From: Mycolicibacterium sp. HK-90
GTDB taxonomy: Bacteria; Actinomycetota; Actinomycetes; Mycobacteriales; Mycobacteriaceae
Length of the DNA: 64,000 bases
Assembly (NCBI RefSeq): GCF_030486405.1
Contig: NZ_CP129613.1
Location: forward strand, 496,001-560,000
Reading direction: 5' to 3'
Part shown: positions 25,900 through 34,627 of the stretch, piece by piece
How positions within the stretch are numbered: position 1 is the first letter of the stretch
Layout: each line of letters begins with the position of its first letter
Notes under the pieces: model-generated
Told to the model about the DNA's origin: nothing
Seen by the model: only the letters and a program-made list of their open reading frames with translations
Databases searched by the model: none
Translations under genes and position numbers: made by a program

Positions 25900-26580
25900 G
25901 TGTGACATGCCCGGCCGCAGCGGATGGCGCTGCCGGCGAGGCCATGCTGGTCACTGACCCGCATTCGATCGGGCTGGCTCGAGTAGAGGATGCGCCTGGC
26001 GCCCGCCGGCGCCGGCGCGGTGTCGTCGAGCGGTACCAACTTGACAAGGTAATCGCCCGCAGCCGCGGCTATGTGAGGTGGTTGGTGTCTTATCTTCCCG
26101 GCACCCCGAGCGATCTACCACTATGTGAAGGTGCCGATCGTCGGGGCACAAGCGACCTTGAAGTTGGTAGTGGTGCTGCCGGGTGCCTGGCAGCAGTTGC
26201 GACGACGATGTCGAAACAACGGGCGGAACCGGAGCGTGGTCAGAATTACTGGCACCTTCGAGGGGGCTGAGTCAAACTCTTCGCTGCAAGCGTCGCAATC
26301 GGGGCACTGGCACGTTACCGATCGGTTGGCTGCTGCACAGTAAAGGTGGCAGCCACCCAGCGGGCCACGCCGGTGGAGTGAACTCGGTGAGTCTGCGGCG
26401 TGGTCGCTGGCTCTGGCTACATGAGTGCTTGTTGTGCAAGTAGTTTCGTTCGAGCTGATCTCGGGTGCTACCTCATGACTGAACCCACCGATACGCGGGG
26501 TATGTGCGCGCGATTGCGGTTCAGGCGGCTTCGGCCGTTTCGATCTCGAGTACCTAAGTCGTCGGTTGCGATGTGTGCGA
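25900..26580. other. Gene-poor stretch of about 0.7 kb
   Basis: Open frames on both strands are present but look random: rich in Arg, Cys and Ser, without ribosome sites or known motifs. Together with the next kilobase this looks like decayed DNA between two catabolic operons. Confidence 0.4.
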
Positions 26581-26581
26581 A

Positions 26582-26890
26582 GGCCTGCGCGGAGCATAAG
26601 CATTAGCTATCGAACGTACGAGGAAGGTGGCCGTTGTCGGCACCGCGTGCCGTTTCTATCGTAATGGAACTGGCTTAGTAGTTACCGTCGAAGGGATGCC
26701 AATTCTGCCAAGTGAGAGGATGCCACCGCTGGGAACACCGCCGACGCTGCTCGACTGACGTAGCGACCATGACGGTCTCGTCGGTATGCGGCTAAGCGGT
26801 AACTACGCCGACTAGAAGCATTCCCAGCGGTTCTACTGTCGATCTCGATCGTTGCCGGGTCGGATCCAGATGAGCTTCTTGTCAGGCGGC
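26582..26890 (+). pseudogene. Decayed duplicate of the promoter and 5' end of the HisD-like gene
   Basis: The stretch aligns by eye with 27885-28150, about 1.3 kb downstream. Shared runs include CATAAGC, CCGTTTCTATCGT, TGGAAC, TACCGT and GAAGGGA, in the same order and spacing, continuing past the start codon (AGGATGCC) into the coding part. There is no open frame and the start codon is lost. It is best explained as an old tandem duplication in which this copy decayed. How far it extends beyond about 26890 is unclear. Confidence 0.55.
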
Positions 26891-27036
26891 GCACGCAGAG
26901 TCGACGGGGTGGTCATGTTCGATTTCCTGCCAAGCGCGTCGCTGTGGACGCGAGATGTGTCTCCACACGTCGGAAAGCCCAAGAGCTGCATGTTGTTTCA
27001 TTCTTAGTTAGGGTCTGATCTGGGAGCTGATGTTCT

Positions 27037-27261
27037 GTGAAGCTCGGCGGATATGAGCGCCGGATGTTGGAGATGTTCGTGATCTGGTCTCCGTACGGCG
27101 GACCGCCAGACGACGAGGTCTGGATGGAATTTGGTATCTCCAGTGATCTTCTGGTGGAACGGGTTACAGCGATCGTCTCGTGTTGTTTCAGAGAGTTTGT
27201 GTGCAAAGAGGACCGATACTTGTTGCTCAGAGCGCGGGAAGAGTTGCGACCACGTCGCTGA
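27037..27261 (+). CDS. Small hypothetical protein (possible DUF3263-like)
   Basis: This 74-residue frame starts at GTG 27037, with GGGAG about 10 bp upstream. It begins MKLGGYERRMLEMFVIWSPY, then GGPPDDEVWMEFGIS and ends LLLRAREELRPRR. The pattern (ERRMLE...W...GG..DDE....FG...) recalls small mycobacterial DUF3263-type proteins, some of which have an HTH-like fold. Charged residues and helix periodicity make it more credible than the other frames in this stretch. The surrounding DNA is decayed, so expression is uncertain. Confidence 0.45.
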   Translation: MKLGGYERRMLEMFVIWSPYGGPPDDEVWMEFGISSDLLVERVTAIVSCCFREFVCKEDRYLLLRAREELRPRR

Positions 27262-27884
27262 CGGCAATGTAGCACCCTGATCGCTCCGCGAGGATGACAC
27301 AACCCCCACTTATCACCAGGACTCTGCAGCCCAACGCGCGCTTGGTGGACCACTATCTCGTTTGAGGATTCCCCATTCCGGTGGCAAGCCTGACCGCCAT
27401 CTACATGGCGATGGCGGGGAACGCGTGGTTTCCTGGCCGACTCTGAGATTGTTGACATCGCTGCGGAGAATCAAGACCAAGGGTCGGGCGGTGATCCGTC
27501 CTCTTGATCGAGGCGATGGTCCGCCTCCTCGGTGTACTTCTCACATCTGTGAAGGAACATGTGCTCGTTACGGGGCTCAAGCGTGAAGGTTGGATATGGA
27601 CACAGATGTCGTCAGGCCGTGCAGCGCCGCCTAATAGCTCAGCCCCTCACCCCTCTACTCGCTTTTCAATGGCCGCCGAGATGCCCTCGCCTCCAATGGT
27701 AAACGTCGAACTCCGAACGACCGCGAGCCTCTTGCCGCCTCAACGCGGGGCCTACAATACTCGGGCGCCACAGTCGCAGTCACCCGCTAGCCGCTGACTG
27801 CGACTGGTCTCACGGCAGGTGTAGCTAACGCGCCTCCCTAGCGACGTGCCCCGATACTGTCTGCGCCGCCCTGGCCGGAGAATG
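27262..27884. other. Gene-poor stretch of about 0.6 kb
   Basis: No coding frame on either strand is supported. It separates the small hypothetical gene from the conserved promoter block of the HisD-like operon. Confidence 0.4.
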
Positions 27885-27994
27885 CCATAAGCCTTCGCTA
27901 TTGGGTACCGAAGGAAAGTGGGCGTTGTCCCTATTACACGACGTTTCTATCGTTGTTGGAACAGCTCGCATAGCTACCGTTGAAGGGACACCGA
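27885..27994 (+). promoter_or_regulatory. Promoter/leader of the HisD-like operon, conserved in the upstream decayed copy
   Basis: About 100 bp before GTG 27995 match 26582-26690. The most conserved blocks are CGTTTCTATCGT, TGGAAC and TACCGTTGAAGGGA; the last ends in the ribosome site. Conservation in a copy that has otherwise decayed is partly due to common origin, so only part of it need be functional. Confidence 0.45.
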
Positions 27995-29290
27995 GTGCTC
28001 AAAGTAAAGGATGCCGCCGTCGGAGACGTTGCCGGCGCCGGCTCCAACGACCAGGTGGCCACCACCGTCGCAACGATGATTCACGACATCCGGCTTCGCG
28101 GAGATGACGCCGTCCGCGAGTACTCCGCTCGTCTGGATGACTACGATCCTAAATCATTTCGCATGTCGCCCAAAGATATTGAAAACGTAATGAAACGCGT
28201 TCCGAGGCAGACGTTGGAAGATATCCGCACCGTCCAGGCGAATGTGCGCCGGTTCGCGGAACTCCAGCTGGAGTCACTGCGTGATTTCGAATCCGAGGTG
28301 CAGCCCGGAATCATTTTGGGGCAGAAGAATATTCCGGTTGATGCGGTTGGTGCATACATTCCCGGGGGGCGCTACCCGCTGCTCGCTTCGGCACATATGA
28401 CAATCGTGACAGCGAAGGTCGCAGGAGTGCCCCGAGTCGCCGCAGCGACCCCGGCTCCGGGAGGAGAAATTCCGGATGCGTCCATTGCGGCAATGCACCT
28501 CGCGGGCGCAGATGAGATCTACCTCCTTGGCGGCGTGCAAGCCGTCGCCGCGATGGCCTTGGGTACACAGACCGTCAAGCCAGTGGATATCCTTGCAGGG
28601 CCGGGTAATGCATATGTCGCAGAGGCGAAGCGACAACTATTCGGTGAGGTTGGCATCGATCTGTTCGCAGGTCCGACCGAAGTTCTGATCATCGCCGATG
28701 CTGACGCCGACCCTTTCGTTGTGGCCGTCGACCTCCTCAGCCAGGCTGAGCACGGGCCGGATTCGCCGGCGATTCTCATTACGACGTCCCAGCCTCTGGC
28801 CGAGCAGGTCGCGGTCGAAATCGACCGGTTGCTGCCGGGGATGTCTACCGGCGCTATAGCCGGGGCAGCCTGGCGCGACCATGGGCAGATCATCGTCGTC
28901 GATACGCTGAACGATGCATTCGAACTCAGTGACGAGTTCGCTAGTGAGCACGTCCAGGTACTAACCGCTGCGCCGCGCGAGGCGCTGGATAAGCTGCGCA
29001 ATTACGGTGCTCTGTTCCTTGGCGACAAGACGTGTGTCTCCTACGGAGACAAAGTCATTGGCACAAATCATGTACTGCCCACCCGAGGTGCCGCCCGTTA
29101 CACCGGTGGTTTGTGGGTGGGAATGTTCATGAAGACTGTTACCTACCAAGAGGTTCGCACGCAGGACGCCACGGCCGCTCTTGGTGAGTTGCTTGGACGA
29201 GCCGCTCGTGCTGAGAACTTCGAAGGCCACGCCCGATCGGGTGACATCCGTGCCTGCGTACCCGGTCAACGCCCTAGATGGGCGCACTAG
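27995..29290 (+). CDS. Histidinol dehydrogenase-family alcohol dehydrogenase (sulfopropanediol dehydrogenase HpsN-like)
   Basis: This 431-residue enzyme has the HisD fold: PVDAVGAYIPGGRYPLLASAHMT, ILAGPGNAYVAEAKR, DLFAGPTEVLIIAD, the zinc/catalytic region AEHGPDSPA, ASEHVQV (Glu-His pair) and GTNHVLPTRGAARYTGG, then EGHARSGDIR. Blocks around RFAE, LGQKNIPVDA and SYGDKVIGTNHVLPT resemble HpsN, a HisD relative that oxidises (R)-sulfopropanediol to sulfolactate, more than true HisD. No his genes are nearby. It probably oxidises a primary alcohol to the acid in two NAD-linked steps. GTG 27995 follows GAAGGGA. It overlaps the lyase start by 13 bp. Confidence 0.83.
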   Translation: MLKVKDAAVGDVAGAGSNDQVATTVATMIHDIRLRGDDAVREYSARLDDYDPKSFRMSPKDIENVMKRVPRQTLEDIRTVQANVRRFAELQLESLRDFESEVQPGIILGQKNIPVDAVGAYIPGGRYPLLASAHMTIVTAKVAGVPRVAAATPAPGGEIPDASIAAMHLAGADEIYLLGGVQAVAAMALGTQTVKPVDILAGPGNAYVAEAKRQLFGEVGIDLFAGPTEVLIIADADADPFVVAVDLLSQAEHGPDSPAILITTSQPLAEQVAVEIDRLLPGMSTGAIAGAAWRDHGQIIVVDTLNDAFELSDEFASEHVQVLTAAPREALDKLRNYGALFLGDKTCVSYGDKVIGTNHVLPTRGAARYTGGLWVGMFMKTVTYQEVRTQDATAALGELLGRAARAENFEGHARSGDIRACVPGQRPRWAH

Positions 29291-30711
29291 AGATGGGCGC
29301 CCAGCGGTGTGCTGAGGATCGCATAGAGCGCGACCACCTCGGCGAAGTATCAATTCCGGCCGGCTCGCTGTGGGGCGTCAATACCTACCGCGCGCTCGAG
29401 AACTTCACCGCAGGCTCGGAGAAGTTAGGCGAATATCCCATCCTTGTCGCGGCGTTAGCTGCTGTGAAACAGGCAGCCGCACAGACGAATGCGGACCTCA
29501 AGTTGCTGTCACCGTCCGTGAGTTCAGCTATCATCGGGTCTTGCGAGGAAATTCGCGCGGGCAGCCATTTGGACCAGTTCCCGATCGAAATGCTACAGGG
29601 CGGTGCGGGCACCTCAACCAACATGAACGTCAACGAGGTCATCGCGAATCTTGCTCTGATCCGGCTCGGAGCCCAACCCGGTGAATATCACGTGGTCGGA
29701 CCGAACGAGCATGTCAATCTCGGGCAATCGACCAACGATGTCTATCCCGCGGCGCTCAAGCTCGCGGTCTTGGAATACGGACTCGCCCTGATCAGGGGCA
29801 TTCAGCACCTGCAAGCGGCTTTCGGGCGCAAGGCAGTCCAGTTCGCGGGTCAGGTGAAGGTCGGTCGAACGCAGTTGCAGGACGCGGTGCTGATGACGCT
29901 TGGGCAAGAGTTCGGTGCTTACGCGGAGTCGATGCGTGAAGAAGTGACTTCGATGACGCGGGCACTGGCAGGCATGCGGGAACACCATCTCGGTGGCACG
30001 GCGATCGGCACTGGAGTCAACGCCGACCCACGATACGGCGAGCTTGTAACCCGCCATCTTCGCGACATCACGGGGGTAGATACGTCGACGGCACCCGACT
30101 TGATCGAGGCCACCCAAGACGTCGGATCGTTCGTCACGGTGTCGGGCGCGCTCAAACGTGTAGCCATCAAACTGTCGAAGTGCTGCAACGATTTGCGGTT
30201 GCTTTCGTCGGGTCCGAGGGCCGGGTTGAACGAAGTCACACTTCCACCACGGCAAGCGGGCTCGAGCATCATGCCGGGCAAAGTCAATCCTGTAATCCCC
30301 GAACTGGTCAATCAGATCGCGTTCGATGTCGTCGGAGCAGATACCACGATCACACTTGCCGCTGAGGCCGGCCAGTTGCAGCTCAACGCTTTTGAGCCAG
30401 TCATCGGGTATTCGCTGTTGAAGGGCTTGGCACGTGTGGAACGCGGCTGTGTCATCCTGGCGGACAGGTGCATTGACGGTATCGAGGCCAATTCCGAACG
30501 TCTCAACTTGATGGTCGAAGCCAGCCTGGCTCCAGCGACCCTCCTGAGCCGTGTCATCGGGTACCGCGCCGCCGCTGAGATCGCCCAACACGCACTGATG
30601 ACGGGTTCATCAGTTCGCGACGTTGCCCTCGACCGTGCTGTGCTCTCCTCTGCCGAACTTGACGACGTCATCGGCAGCGCCGCGCTCAATAACAGCACCG
30701 GAATCCGATAG
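29278..30711 (+). CDS. Aspartase/fumarase-superfamily lyase, aspartase-like
   Basis: This 477-residue protein has the superfamily signature GSSIMPGKVNPVIPE near residue 330, plus GGAGTSTNMNVNEV, QSTNDVYPAA and VGRTQLQDAVLMTLGQEFGAY. The RTQLQDAV and NPVIPELVNQI wording is closer to aspartate ammonia-lyase than to fumarase. It should remove ammonia (or add it) across a C-C bond of an aspartate-like acid. The start is either ATG 29278 (overlapping the HisD-like stop) or ATG 29293. Presence beside an HpsN-like dehydrogenase suggests the alcohol is first oxidised to an amino acid, then deaminated. Confidence 0.83.
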   Translation: MGALEMGAQRCAEDRIERDHLGEVSIPAGSLWGVNTYRALENFTAGSEKLGEYPILVAALAAVKQAAAQTNADLKLLSPSVSSAIIGSCEEIRAGSHLDQFPIEMLQGGAGTSTNMNVNEVIANLALIRLGAQPGEYHVVGPNEHVNLGQSTNDVYPAALKLAVLEYGLALIRGIQHLQAAFGRKAVQFAGQVKVGRTQLQDAVLMTLGQEFGAYAESMREEVTSMTRALAGMREHHLGGTAIGTGVNADPRYGELVTRHLRDITGVDTSTAPDLIEATQDVGSFVTVSGALKRVAIKLSKCCNDLRLLSSGPRAGLNEVTLPPRQAGSSIMPGKVNPVIPELVNQIAFDVVGADTTITLAAEAGQLQLNAFEPVIGYSLLKGLARVERGCVILADRCIDGIEANSERLNLMVEASLAPATLLSRVIGYRAAAEIAQHALMTGSSVRDVALDRAVLSSAELDDVIGSAALNNSTGIR

Positions 30712-30748
30712 ACCAGCATCACAACAGGTTTCACGAAGGAGAAGTACT

Positions 30749-31873
30749 ATGCGCGCAGCGGTTTGGCACGGCGCGGAAGCACCCGTAACGATCGAGGACG
30801 TGACCTTGGACGCGCCCGGTCCCAACGAAGTCCGGGTGAAGATCGCCGCGGCAGGAGTGTGCCATTCGGATCTCCACATCATCCGGCAGGACTGGGGCGG
30901 CATCGCCGCCCCGATGGTGCTTGGACACGAAGGAAGCGGAACTGTAACCGAGGTCGGCCGAGACGTCACCGATCTGTCACCAGGCGATCACGTAGTGCTG
31001 TCGTGGATCGCGCCCTGCAATGCATGCAACGCGTGCCACGACGGTCGGCCTACCCAGTGCCTCACCCATGCGAACACAGTTTCCGCCGGGGGCGTTCTGC
31101 ATGACGGGACAAGCAGATTGCACCGCCAGAACGGGGGCACTCTCTTTCACTACAGTGGCGTGTCTTCCTTTGCGGAGGACGTCGTGGTGCCGGCGAGCGG
31201 CGCCATCAAGGTAAGAGATGACGCTCCGCTTGAAATCATCGCGTTGGTGGGATGTGCGGTAGCCACGGGTGTAGGAAGTGTACTCAATGTTGCCCAGGTG
31301 CGACCCGGGTCGACTGTGTTGATCGTGGGCTGTGGCGGGGTCGGGCTCAATGTTGCTCAGGGCGCCCGTATCGCGGGTGCCAAGACCATTGTCGCCATCG
31401 ATGTGGTCAAGGAGAAGACTCAGAGGGCACTTGAGCTAGGTGCTACCCATGCGTTGGTGGCTCCAATGGACGGCGACCACCAGTCGCAGGCTGGCCTGAT
31501 GTCTCAGATTCGGCGCCTTTTGCCAAATGGCGCCGACTACGCCTTTGATGCAATCGGTGGTAAGCAGACGGCAGAGCAATGCCTGAATGCATTGGCAGTC
31601 GGTGGGGCAGCGGTCATGGTGGGTATTCCGAAATCTGGTCTCACTGCGGAGTTTGAACCGCAGAAGCTAGTCGATCTTGACCAACGCATCATCGGAGCGA
31701 ACTATGGCGGGATTGTCCCTGCGGTCGACATTCCGCGCCTCGTAGACCTCTATATGGACGGGACGTTGCTGCTCGATCCACTCGTCAGTCATCGCCGACC
31801 GCTGGACGAAGCAGCCGATGCCCTGAACGACTTGCAGGCAGGAACGGCGCTTCGCCAGCTACTGATCCCTTAG
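30749..31873 (+). CDS. Zinc-dependent alcohol dehydrogenase
   Basis: This is a 374-residue medium-chain zinc ADH. Catalytic zinc ligands are in GVCHSDLH and GHEGSGTV; structural zinc Cys residues in PCNACNACHDGRPTQC; the NAD motif is VLIVGCGGVGLNVAQ. It is of the class III/mycothiol-like type by length and spacing. GAAGGAGAAG precedes ATG 30749. It would oxidise an alcohol to an aldehyde for the ALDH directly downstream. The acidic residue after the NAD fold (AIDVV) favours NAD over NADP. Confidence 0.9.
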   Translation: MRAAVWHGAEAPVTIEDVTLDAPGPNEVRVKIAAAGVCHSDLHIIRQDWGGIAAPMVLGHEGSGTVTEVGRDVTDLSPGDHVVLSWIAPCNACNACHDGRPTQCLTHANTVSAGGVLHDGTSRLHRQNGGTLFHYSGVSSFAEDVVVPASGAIKVRDDAPLEIIALVGCAVATGVGSVLNVAQVRPGSTVLIVGCGGVGLNVAQGARIAGAKTIVAIDVVKEKTQRALELGATHALVAPMDGDHQSQAGLMSQIRRLLPNGADYAFDAIGGKQTAEQCLNALAVGGAAVMVGIPKSGLTAEFEPQKLVDLDQRIIGANYGGIVPAVDIPRLVDLYMDGTLLLDPLVSHRRPLDEAADALNDLQAGTALRQLLIP

Positions 31874-31903
31874 ATAAACCATCTCCTGAGAAAGGGTGCA
31901 CGG

Positions 31904-33334
31904 ATGTCCCACACACAGAACTTCGTCGGTGGGGCGTGGACGGATTCACACGCCGACAACTACATCGATCTGATCAACCCGGCGACCGAGGAATGCTACG
32001 GATCTGTTCCGAACTCGGATGCCCGGGACGTCGACGCGGCGTTCGCCGCCGCTGAGAAGGGCTATGCCATTTGGCGCGATTCGACACCAAGTGAACGGCA
32101 GCGAGCCTTGCTGAAGATCGCTGACGATATCGAAGCCCGCGCCGAAGAGTTCGCCGATGCCGAGTCGCTTGACACGGGCAAGCCGCGATCAAACCTCGTT
32201 GAGGAAGAGATCCTGTTGTCCGTTGATCAGATCCGGTTCTTCGCCGGTGCCGCACGCCACTTAGAGGGGTTGTCCAGCGGCGAATATCTAAGAGGCCACA
32301 CATCATCGATCCGGCGGGAACCAATCGGCGTTGTCGCACAGATCGCACCGTGGAATTTCCCGCTCAACATGGCAACCTGGAAGTTCGCCCCCGCGATTGC
32401 GGCTGGCAACGCCACCGTCCTCAAACCGTCTGAAACCACACCATCGACGGCTCTCCTTCTAGCCGAGGTTGTGGCTGAACATCTCCCTCCCGGCGTGTTC
32501 AATCTGGTTCTCGGTGGCCGAGAGACGGGCAGGGCAATGGTCGACCACAAGTCCCCGCAACTCATCTCGATCACCGGATCAACGCGAGCCGGTATGGAGG
32601 TAGCCCGGTCCGCTGCAGGAGATCTAAAACGGCTCCACTTGGAACTCGGCGGCAATGCCCCCGTCGTAATTTTCGGTGATGCCGAAATCGATTGTGCCGT
32701 CACCACCGTCGTCGAGACCGCGTTTTTCAACGCAGGACAAGACTGTACTGCCGCAACACGGATTCTGGTCCATGAATCGATCTACGATGACGTCGTCAGC
32801 AAGCTCACCGCCGAGACGCAGGCATCGGCCCGCACGGGCCCTCCGTCAGACCCAATGACGGTGTTCGGTCCCCTCAACAACAGGAATCAATACCAACACG
32901 TGAGCGATCTGATCGCTACCCTCCCGCAACACGCCACAGTGACCACCGGAGGCGCCGCAACACCTGGCAAGGGCTACTACTACGAGGCCACCGTGGTAGC
33001 TGGCGTACGCCAGGAAGACCGCATCGTTCAACAAGAGATCTTCGGACCTGTCGTCACCGTGCAACCATTCCAGGACGAGGCCGACGCCGTGCGACTGGCC
33101 AACGGCGTCGACTATGGTTTGTCCTCGTCGGTGTGGACACGAGACCACGCCCGGGCGTTGCGCATGTCCCGCGCTTTGGATTTCGGCTGCGTATGGATCA
33201 ACACGCATATCCCCGTGGTGGCCGAAATGCCCCACGGAGGATTCAAACACTCCGGGTACGGCAAGGATCTGTCGAGCTACGCTTACGACGATTACACCCG
33301 CATCAAACATGTGATGTCCAACATCGAACGCTGA
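31904..33334 (+). CDS. NAD(P)-dependent aldehyde dehydrogenase (betaine/aminobutyraldehyde type)
   Basis: This 476-residue ALDH has catalytic Cys281 (GQDCTAA) and Glu247 (LELGGNAP), with Asn in APWNFPLN. The GQDC wording and C-terminal block HIPVVAEMPHGGFKHSGYGKDLS resemble gamma-aminobutyraldehyde and betaine aldehyde dehydrogenases, so the substrate may be an amino-aldehyde. It follows the zinc ADH by 30 bp, with AGAAAGGG before ATG 31904. It is the last gene of the HisD-like operon; the LysR regulator starts 170 bp further on. Confidence 0.9.
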   Translation: MSHTQNFVGGAWTDSHADNYIDLINPATEECYGSVPNSDARDVDAAFAAAEKGYAIWRDSTPSERQRALLKIADDIEARAEEFADAESLDTGKPRSNLVEEEILLSVDQIRFFAGAARHLEGLSSGEYLRGHTSSIRREPIGVVAQIAPWNFPLNMATWKFAPAIAAGNATVLKPSETTPSTALLLAEVVAEHLPPGVFNLVLGGRETGRAMVDHKSPQLISITGSTRAGMEVARSAAGDLKRLHLELGGNAPVVIFGDAEIDCAVTTVVETAFFNAGQDCTAATRILVHESIYDDVVSKLTAETQASARTGPPSDPMTVFGPLNNRNQYQHVSDLIATLPQHATVTTGGAATPGKGYYYEATVVAGVRQEDRIVQQEIFGPVVTVQPFQDEADAVRLANGVDYGLSSSVWTRDHARALRMSRALDFGCVWINTHIPVVAEMPHGGFKHSGYGKDLSSYAYDDYTRIKHVMSNIER

Positions 33335-33506
33335 CGCTGGCTCGAAGTCAGCCGCCGTTGGATCTAGCCCATCGTTCTCGGCGCTGTTGTCGAGGTAGGC
33401 GCAGGTCTCCGTTCCCGCATTAACTGGTATGTCGGCACTAGCCAGCAAAATGCGCATCGGTATAGCGCACTGCCTCAGCAACGGCCTTCGGGCATAAGAT
33501 CAACTT

Positions 33507-34502
33507 ATGACGATCACGCTTGGCCAGCTTGAAGCTTTCGTGCACGCAGTGCAGCTCAAGAGCTTCACCGCCGCAGCTGACGCGCTTAAGATGAGCCAGC
33601 CGGCGATCTCGGACTTGATTCGGCGGTTGGAGTCTGAAGTCGGCACCACGTTGTTCCAACGTGGTGGACGTGCTCTTGTTGTCACTGAGGCTGGGTACGA
33701 ACTGTTCCCTTACGCGGAACGTTCAGTGTCCTCGGCCCGCGAGGGTGCGGCAGCTATTCGAGCCCTACTCTCCTTGGACGGTGGTACCGCCACGTTCGGA
33801 TTACTGCGCAATGCCGATTATTACCTTCGCACCGACCTTGTTCGGCGATTTCGGGAGCTCTATCCCAATGTGAGGGTGAGGCTGGTTGGGCAAAACAGCG
33901 TCGAAAGCGCTGCCGCGGTCGCTACCGGAACGGTCGAGGCGGCGCTGGTCACTCTGCCAATCGATGACCTCGGCTTGGATGTAATGCCCATCGCTCGCGA
34001 TGAGGTCGTCTATGTGACAGCCGATGCCGCCAGGGCGGCCGTTCCCGCCACGGTCGAGGACTTGTGTAGTCGCCCGATCGTGCTGTACGACGCGCACTAC
34101 GCTCACAATGATCCTGCTCGGCGCCAGCTCAACGATCGTGCGCAGCTGATCGGCCGCCGTGTCACCCCCGTCATCGAGGTGGAGTATCTGCCGACGGCAC
34201 TCTCGCTAGTTGCAGAGGGGTTTGGAGACACCATCGCCTGCCGCGCCGCTATCGACAGCGAGATCGCCCCTAGGAGCCTTCACGTCGTGAGCTTCTCCGA
34301 ACCTCTCTATGACACTCTCGCGTTGATCAAGCGTGACGGGAAGGTTCTGTCGCCGGCGACCAAGGAACTCGCGCGCTTGGCATACGATGCGTTGCACCGG
34401 CATCAGGCTTCGGCGGAAGGCACCGCCGAATTGTTGGAGAGCGCCTCGGGAACTGGCTTCGCACAGTGGGCTTCGGCGGGTTCGTCGCATAAGCAAACCT
34501 GA
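33507..34502 (+). CDS. LysR-family transcriptional regulator
   Basis: This is a 331-residue protein with the N-terminal helix-turn-helix ITLGQLEAFVHAVQLKSFTAAADALKMSQPAISDLIRRLESEVGTTLF and a periplasmic-binding-like effector domain. It is placed on the same strand after the aldehyde dehydrogenase and before a permease, so it probably controls the HisD-like operon and the transporter. The C-terminal tail beyond residue 300 is longer than usual and rich in Ala, Ser and Glu. Confidence 0.88.
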   Translation: MTITLGQLEAFVHAVQLKSFTAAADALKMSQPAISDLIRRLESEVGTTLFQRGGRALVVTEAGYELFPYAERSVSSAREGAAAIRALLSLDGGTATFGLLRNADYYLRTDLVRRFRELYPNVRVRLVGQNSVESAAAVATGTVEAALVTLPIDDLGLDVMPIARDEVVYVTADAARAAVPATVEDLCSRPIVLYDAHYAHNDPARRQLNDRAQLIGRRVTPVIEVEYLPTALSLVAEGFGDTIACRAAIDSEIAPRSLHVVSFSEPLYDTLALIKRDGKVLSPATKELARLAYDALHRHQASAEGTAELLESASGTGFAQWASAGSSHKQT

Positions 34503-34627
34503 TGAGCTAAGCAAGAAGATTGGCCGTTGTGCGGGTACCGGCGGCAGCTGTTCACTGGGCGCACAGTCCATAAGTGCGAGCCTGGCCACAACCGGTCGCG
34601 CGTGTATGAAAAAGCGAGACACATATC

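Noticed and set aside
26121..26603. 160-codon minus-strand frame in the decayed interval
   Set aside because: Composition (Arg, Cys, Ser, His) is typical of random GC-rich DNA and no motif is present.
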